Source: CAYVCG01 sp964449985 (lineage in GTDB: Bacteria > Bacillota > Clostridia > Lachnospirales > WRAX01). Taken from it: a DNA stretch of 8,106 nucleotides. A program made the translations under genes and the position numbers. The notes under the pieces are model-generated. The model was not told the DNA's origin. It saw only the letters and a program-made list of their open reading frames with translations, and did no database searches. The first letter of the stretch is position 1, and every line of letters starts with the position of its first letter. Positions 6,018 through 8,106 of this stretch are shown in pieces. Location: assembly GCA_964449985.1 (NCBI GenBank), contig CAYVCG010000078.1, positions 1-8,106 on the forward strand, given 5' to 3'.

Positions 6018-6060
6018 AGCATAAACATAAGACATATGCCTTATGTTTATGCTCTCTTAA
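6018..6060 (+). terminator. Hairpin after the DUF1801 gene, probable terminator
   Basis: A perfect 13-bp stem pairs 6019-6031 (GCATAAACATAAG) with 6040-6052, extendable by A6018/T6053, with an 8-base loop. The stem is AT-rich and the tail TCTCTTAAATT is a poor U run, so it may be a weak terminator or mainly a 3'-end stabiliser. Confidence 0.6.
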
Positions 6061-6192
6061 ATTAGAATTTAAGTATTTAGGATATAAGGTGTTAATATTT
6101 GAAAAAAAACCTATTTAATCATAAATCTTTCCACAAATGAACCTAACATTATTTTAATATAAATATCCGAATACTTGCTTAGGTTTTATGAC

Positions 6193-6396
6193 TTATTTGC
6201 CAGCCATTTGTCTTTCCTGAGCTTCGATCATCTTTTTAACCATGTAGCCGCCAACATAACCGTTCTGAGCGGAAGTAAGATCTCCATTGTATCCTTGTTT
6301 TAAAGGCACGCCGATTTCATTGGCAACCTCATACTTAAATTTGTTTAAAGCTTCTCTTGCTTCAGGAACACCCTTTTGATTGCTATTATTTTGCAT
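6193..6396 (-). CDS. Alpha/beta-type small acid-soluble spore protein
   Basis: This 67-residue protein coats DNA in the dormant spore core, shielding it from UV and depurination, and is degraded at germination by the GPR protease. The sequence shows the GPR cleavage region KYEVANEIGV (residues 21-30) and the C-terminal family signature AQNGYVGGYMVKKM (residues 43-56). Length is normal for the family. The minus-strand AGGAGGT (6411-6405) lies 8 bases before ATG 6396. Family members are transcribed in the forespore by sigma-G; the AT-rich upstream region has no site I can call with confidence. It is monocistronic, separated by about 200 non-coding bases from proA. Clostridia usually carry several such genes; only this one is in view. 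It indicates that the organism is, or descends from, a spore former. Confidence 0.96.
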   Translation of the reverse strand: MQNNSNQKGVPEAREALNKFKYEVANEIGVPLKQGYNGDLTSAQNGYVGGYMVKKMIEAQERQMAGK

Positions 6397-6604
6397 ATTA
6401 ATTTACCTCCTAAAGATTGTTTATTTTTATATGCAGAATTGAGTAAATTTAATATATTATAAATTAATATCAATTGTGCATATATGTGTTACACTAATTA
6501 TTATTTCTAGGAAGCTTAAATTTATAAGAGGTAAATTATTGTAACAAAAACATGTTTTTTCATTTATTTTTAATGAAAATTTACATTTTTTATATTTCAA
6601 AAAT

Positions 6605-7849
6605 CTATCTTATTTGCCCTTCGCCATATATTATATATTTGGTTGTCGTAAGCTCTTTTAGACCCATCGGGCCTCTCGCGTGCAGCTTTTGAGTGCTTAT
6701 ACCGATTTCTGCCCCAAGACCAAATTCAAACCCATCTGTAAAACGCGTTGAAGCATTTACATAAACAGCGGCAGAATCCACCTCGTTTAAGAATTTTTGC
6801 GAGTTTTCATAACTTCTTGTGACAATCGCTTCCGAATGGCCGGATGAATATGTTTGTATATGCTCGATAGCTTCGTCTATACCATCTACTATAGCTATTC
6901 CAATAATTAAATCCAAATACTCTAAGAACCAATCCTCATCAGATGCAAGTATTATTTCAGAAACGATGCTCCGCGCTCTTTCGTCTCCCCTGATTTCAAC
7001 GTTATGTTCTTTTAAAGCATTGTATATAGAAGGTAAAAATTCATTTGCCACATCTTTATGAATCAAAACCTTTTCGCAAGCATTGCAAACACCTGGCCTT
7101 TGGGTTTTTGCATTTATAATTATTTTGGATGCCATTTCAAAATCAGCAGAAGAATCAACATATATATGGCAATTTCCTGTTCCTGTTTCAATAACCGGAA
7201 TTGTGCTGTTCTCTACGACTGTTTTTATAAGCGATGCGCCGCCACGAGGTATTAAAACGTCAACAAATTTATTAAGCTTCATTAAAGCGGCGGCAGTTTC
7301 CCTTGATGTATCCATTATCAACTGAACGATGTTTTCATCATAGCCATTTTGTTTTAGAGCATCTCTTATCGTGTTAACAACGGCGATATTAGAACGCAAC
7401 GCTTCCTTCCCGCCACGAAGTATGACGCTGTTTCCGGATTTTAGGCAAAGACCAAATGCATCGGATGTAACATTGGGGCGGGCTTCGTATATAATCGCAA
7501 TAACACCTATAGGAACCCGTTTCTGGCCGATAACAAGACCGTTATCCGCTTTTTTCATATGTAAAACTTCTCCGACGGGATCATACAAGCTGGCAACCTG
7601 ACGCAAACCATCCGCCATAGACTCGAGTCTTTTTTCATTTAGAGAAAGCCTATCGATAAGAGCGCCTTTTATGCCAGCATCTTGGGCAGCGCTAACATCC
7701 TTTTCATTCTCGGATAAAATAAAGCTTTGAGCTTTTATAAGGGCATCCGCACAAAGGTTTAGTATTTCGTTTTTCGTACCGCTACTCATTTTTGATAATG
7801 CTTTTGAAGCTTTTTTAGCCAACTGTCCAATCATGTTTAAATCTTCCAT
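6605..7849 (-). CDS. proA: Gamma-glutamyl phosphate reductase
   Basis: This enzyme reduces gamma-glutamyl phosphate with NADPH to glutamate semialdehyde, the second step of proline synthesis from glutamate. The 414 residues match the usual length. The aldehyde-dehydrogenase-like fold shows RVPIGVIAIIYEARPNVT, IPRGGASLI, ETGTGNCHIYVD and the catalytic Cys in QRPGVCNACE (Cys255 from the ATG used here). Near the end is the ProA signature EAIEHIQTYSSGHSEAIV. The start chosen is ATG 7849, 5 bases after the minus-strand AAGGGTGA ribosome binding site (7862-7855). GTG at 7858 is in frame and overlaps the preceding stop as GTGA, but it lies within that ribosome binding site. The gene directly follows the folate cyclo-ligase gene and is surely co-transcribed with it. 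proB is not next to it in view. It ends in TAG. Confidence 0.97.
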   Translation of the reverse strand: MEDLNMIGQLAKKASKALSKMSSGTKNEILNLCADALIKAQSFILSENEKDVSAAQDAGIKGALIDRLSLNEKRLESMADGLRQVASLYDPVGEVLHMKKADNGLVIGQKRVPIGVIAIIYEARPNVTSDAFGLCLKSGNSVILRGGKEALRSNIAVVNTIRDALKQNGYDENIVQLIMDTSRETAAALMKLNKFVDVLIPRGGASLIKTVVENSTIPVIETGTGNCHIYVDSSADFEMASKIIINAKTQRPGVCNACEKVLIHKDVANEFLPSIYNALKEHNVEIRGDERARSIVSEIILASDEDWFLEYLDLIIGIAIVDGIDEAIEHIQTYSSGHSEAIVTRSYENSQKFLNEVDSAAVYVNASTRFTDGFEFGLGAEIGISTQKLHARGPMGLKELTTTKYIIYGEGQIR

Positions 7850-7854
7850 AATCG

Positions 7855-8106
7855 TCACCCTTTTTTCATTATTATATGTGATTCCGTAATAATTTTATCA
7901 ACACAAACATCATTGGCATCTATTTCCAGCTTGTCCGCCATTTGCGATAAAAAACAAACGCCGATTTTTGCCATCGGGCTGTATTTTGCAAGAAACCTGT
8001 CATAATAACCTCCACCATAACCTATCCTCGCCATATTATAATCAAATGCAACGCCAGGAACGACAACCATTGTTTTATCATCCGGCGTTATAATCTCGCC
8101 TTCATA
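7855..8106 (-). CDS. 5-formyltetrahydrofolate cyclo-ligase, C-terminal part (runs off the window)
   Basis: The ATP-dependent enzyme converts 5-formyl-THF to 5,10-methenyl-THF, returning this stored folate to one-carbon metabolism. The last 83 residues are visible. They hold the family hallmark VPGVAFDYNMARIGYGGGYYDRFL, with the glycine-rich GYGGGYYDR loop of the ATP/phosphate site, then a typical C terminus (DVCVDKIITESHII). The frame is open through the right edge (YEGEIITPDDKT before the internal Met at 8070), so that Met is not the start. The N-terminal half, including folate-binding residues, lies outside the window. The TGA stop at 7857-7855 is also part of the proA ribosome binding site, implying translational coupling. 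Confidence 0.94.
   Translation of the reverse strand, partial: YEGEIITPDDKTMVVVPGVAFDYNMARIGYGGGYYDRFLAKYSPMAKIGVCFLSQMADKLEIDANDVCVDKIITESHIIMKKG

Noticed and set aside
6140..6185. AACCTAA/TTAGGTT inverted repeat downstream of the SASP gene
   Set aside because: Only 7 base pairs around a loop of more than 30 bases; unlikely to act as a terminator.
6412..6500. Possible sigma-G promoter upstream of the alpha/beta SASP gene (several CATATA/TATAATA strings)
   Set aside because: No pair of boxes has both good matches and correct spacing; the region is too AT-rich to choose one.
6557..6579. AT-only hairpin (TTTTCATT/AATGAAAA) downstream of proA
   Set aside because: Eight weak pairs with a single G-C pair and no clean U run directly after it on the minus strand; not strong enough to call a terminator.

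Overview
This window looks like chromosome from a low-GC, spore-forming member of the Clostridia. The support is AT-rich intergenic DNA, strong AGGAGG-type ribosome binding sites, consensus sigma-A promoters before both tRNA genes, Rho-independent terminators, and an alpha/beta-type small acid-soluble spore protein (SASP). No species can be named. I see no phage, insertion sequence, CRISPR array or plasmid function.

Layout, left to right. (1) tRNA-Gly(GCC) with its own promoter and terminator. (2) A small four-helix membrane protein whose reading frame is cut by one in-frame TAG. (3) A B12-binding radical SAM protein of the DUF4080 type, overlapping the endonuclease III gene nth. (4) A two-hairpin terminator, partly bidirectional, between nth and a convergent amidohydrolase gene. 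(5) A 183-base divergent promoter region, then a HAD-superfamily hydrolase. (6) tRNA-Asp(GTC) with a perfect consensus promoter and a terminator. (7) A 41-residue Asn/Lys-rich protein with a sequence resembling the cleavage site of the spore protease GPR, with its own terminator. (8) A DUF1801 protein with its own promoter. (9) On the minus strand, the alpha/beta SASP gene. (10) On the minus strand, proA (gamma-glutamyl phosphate reductase), directly behind the 3' end of a 5-formyltetrahydrofolate cyclo-ligase gene that runs off the right edge.

Most units are short, independently terminated housekeeping genes: translation (two tRNAs), base excision repair (nth), proline synthesis (proA), folate salvage (cyclo-ligase) and spore DNA protection (SASP). 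The less ordinary parts are the TAG-split membrane gene, a possible AUU start codon for nth, the 41-residue SASP-like protein, and the uncharacterised radical SAM protein coupled to nth. I found no clear new multi-gene system.
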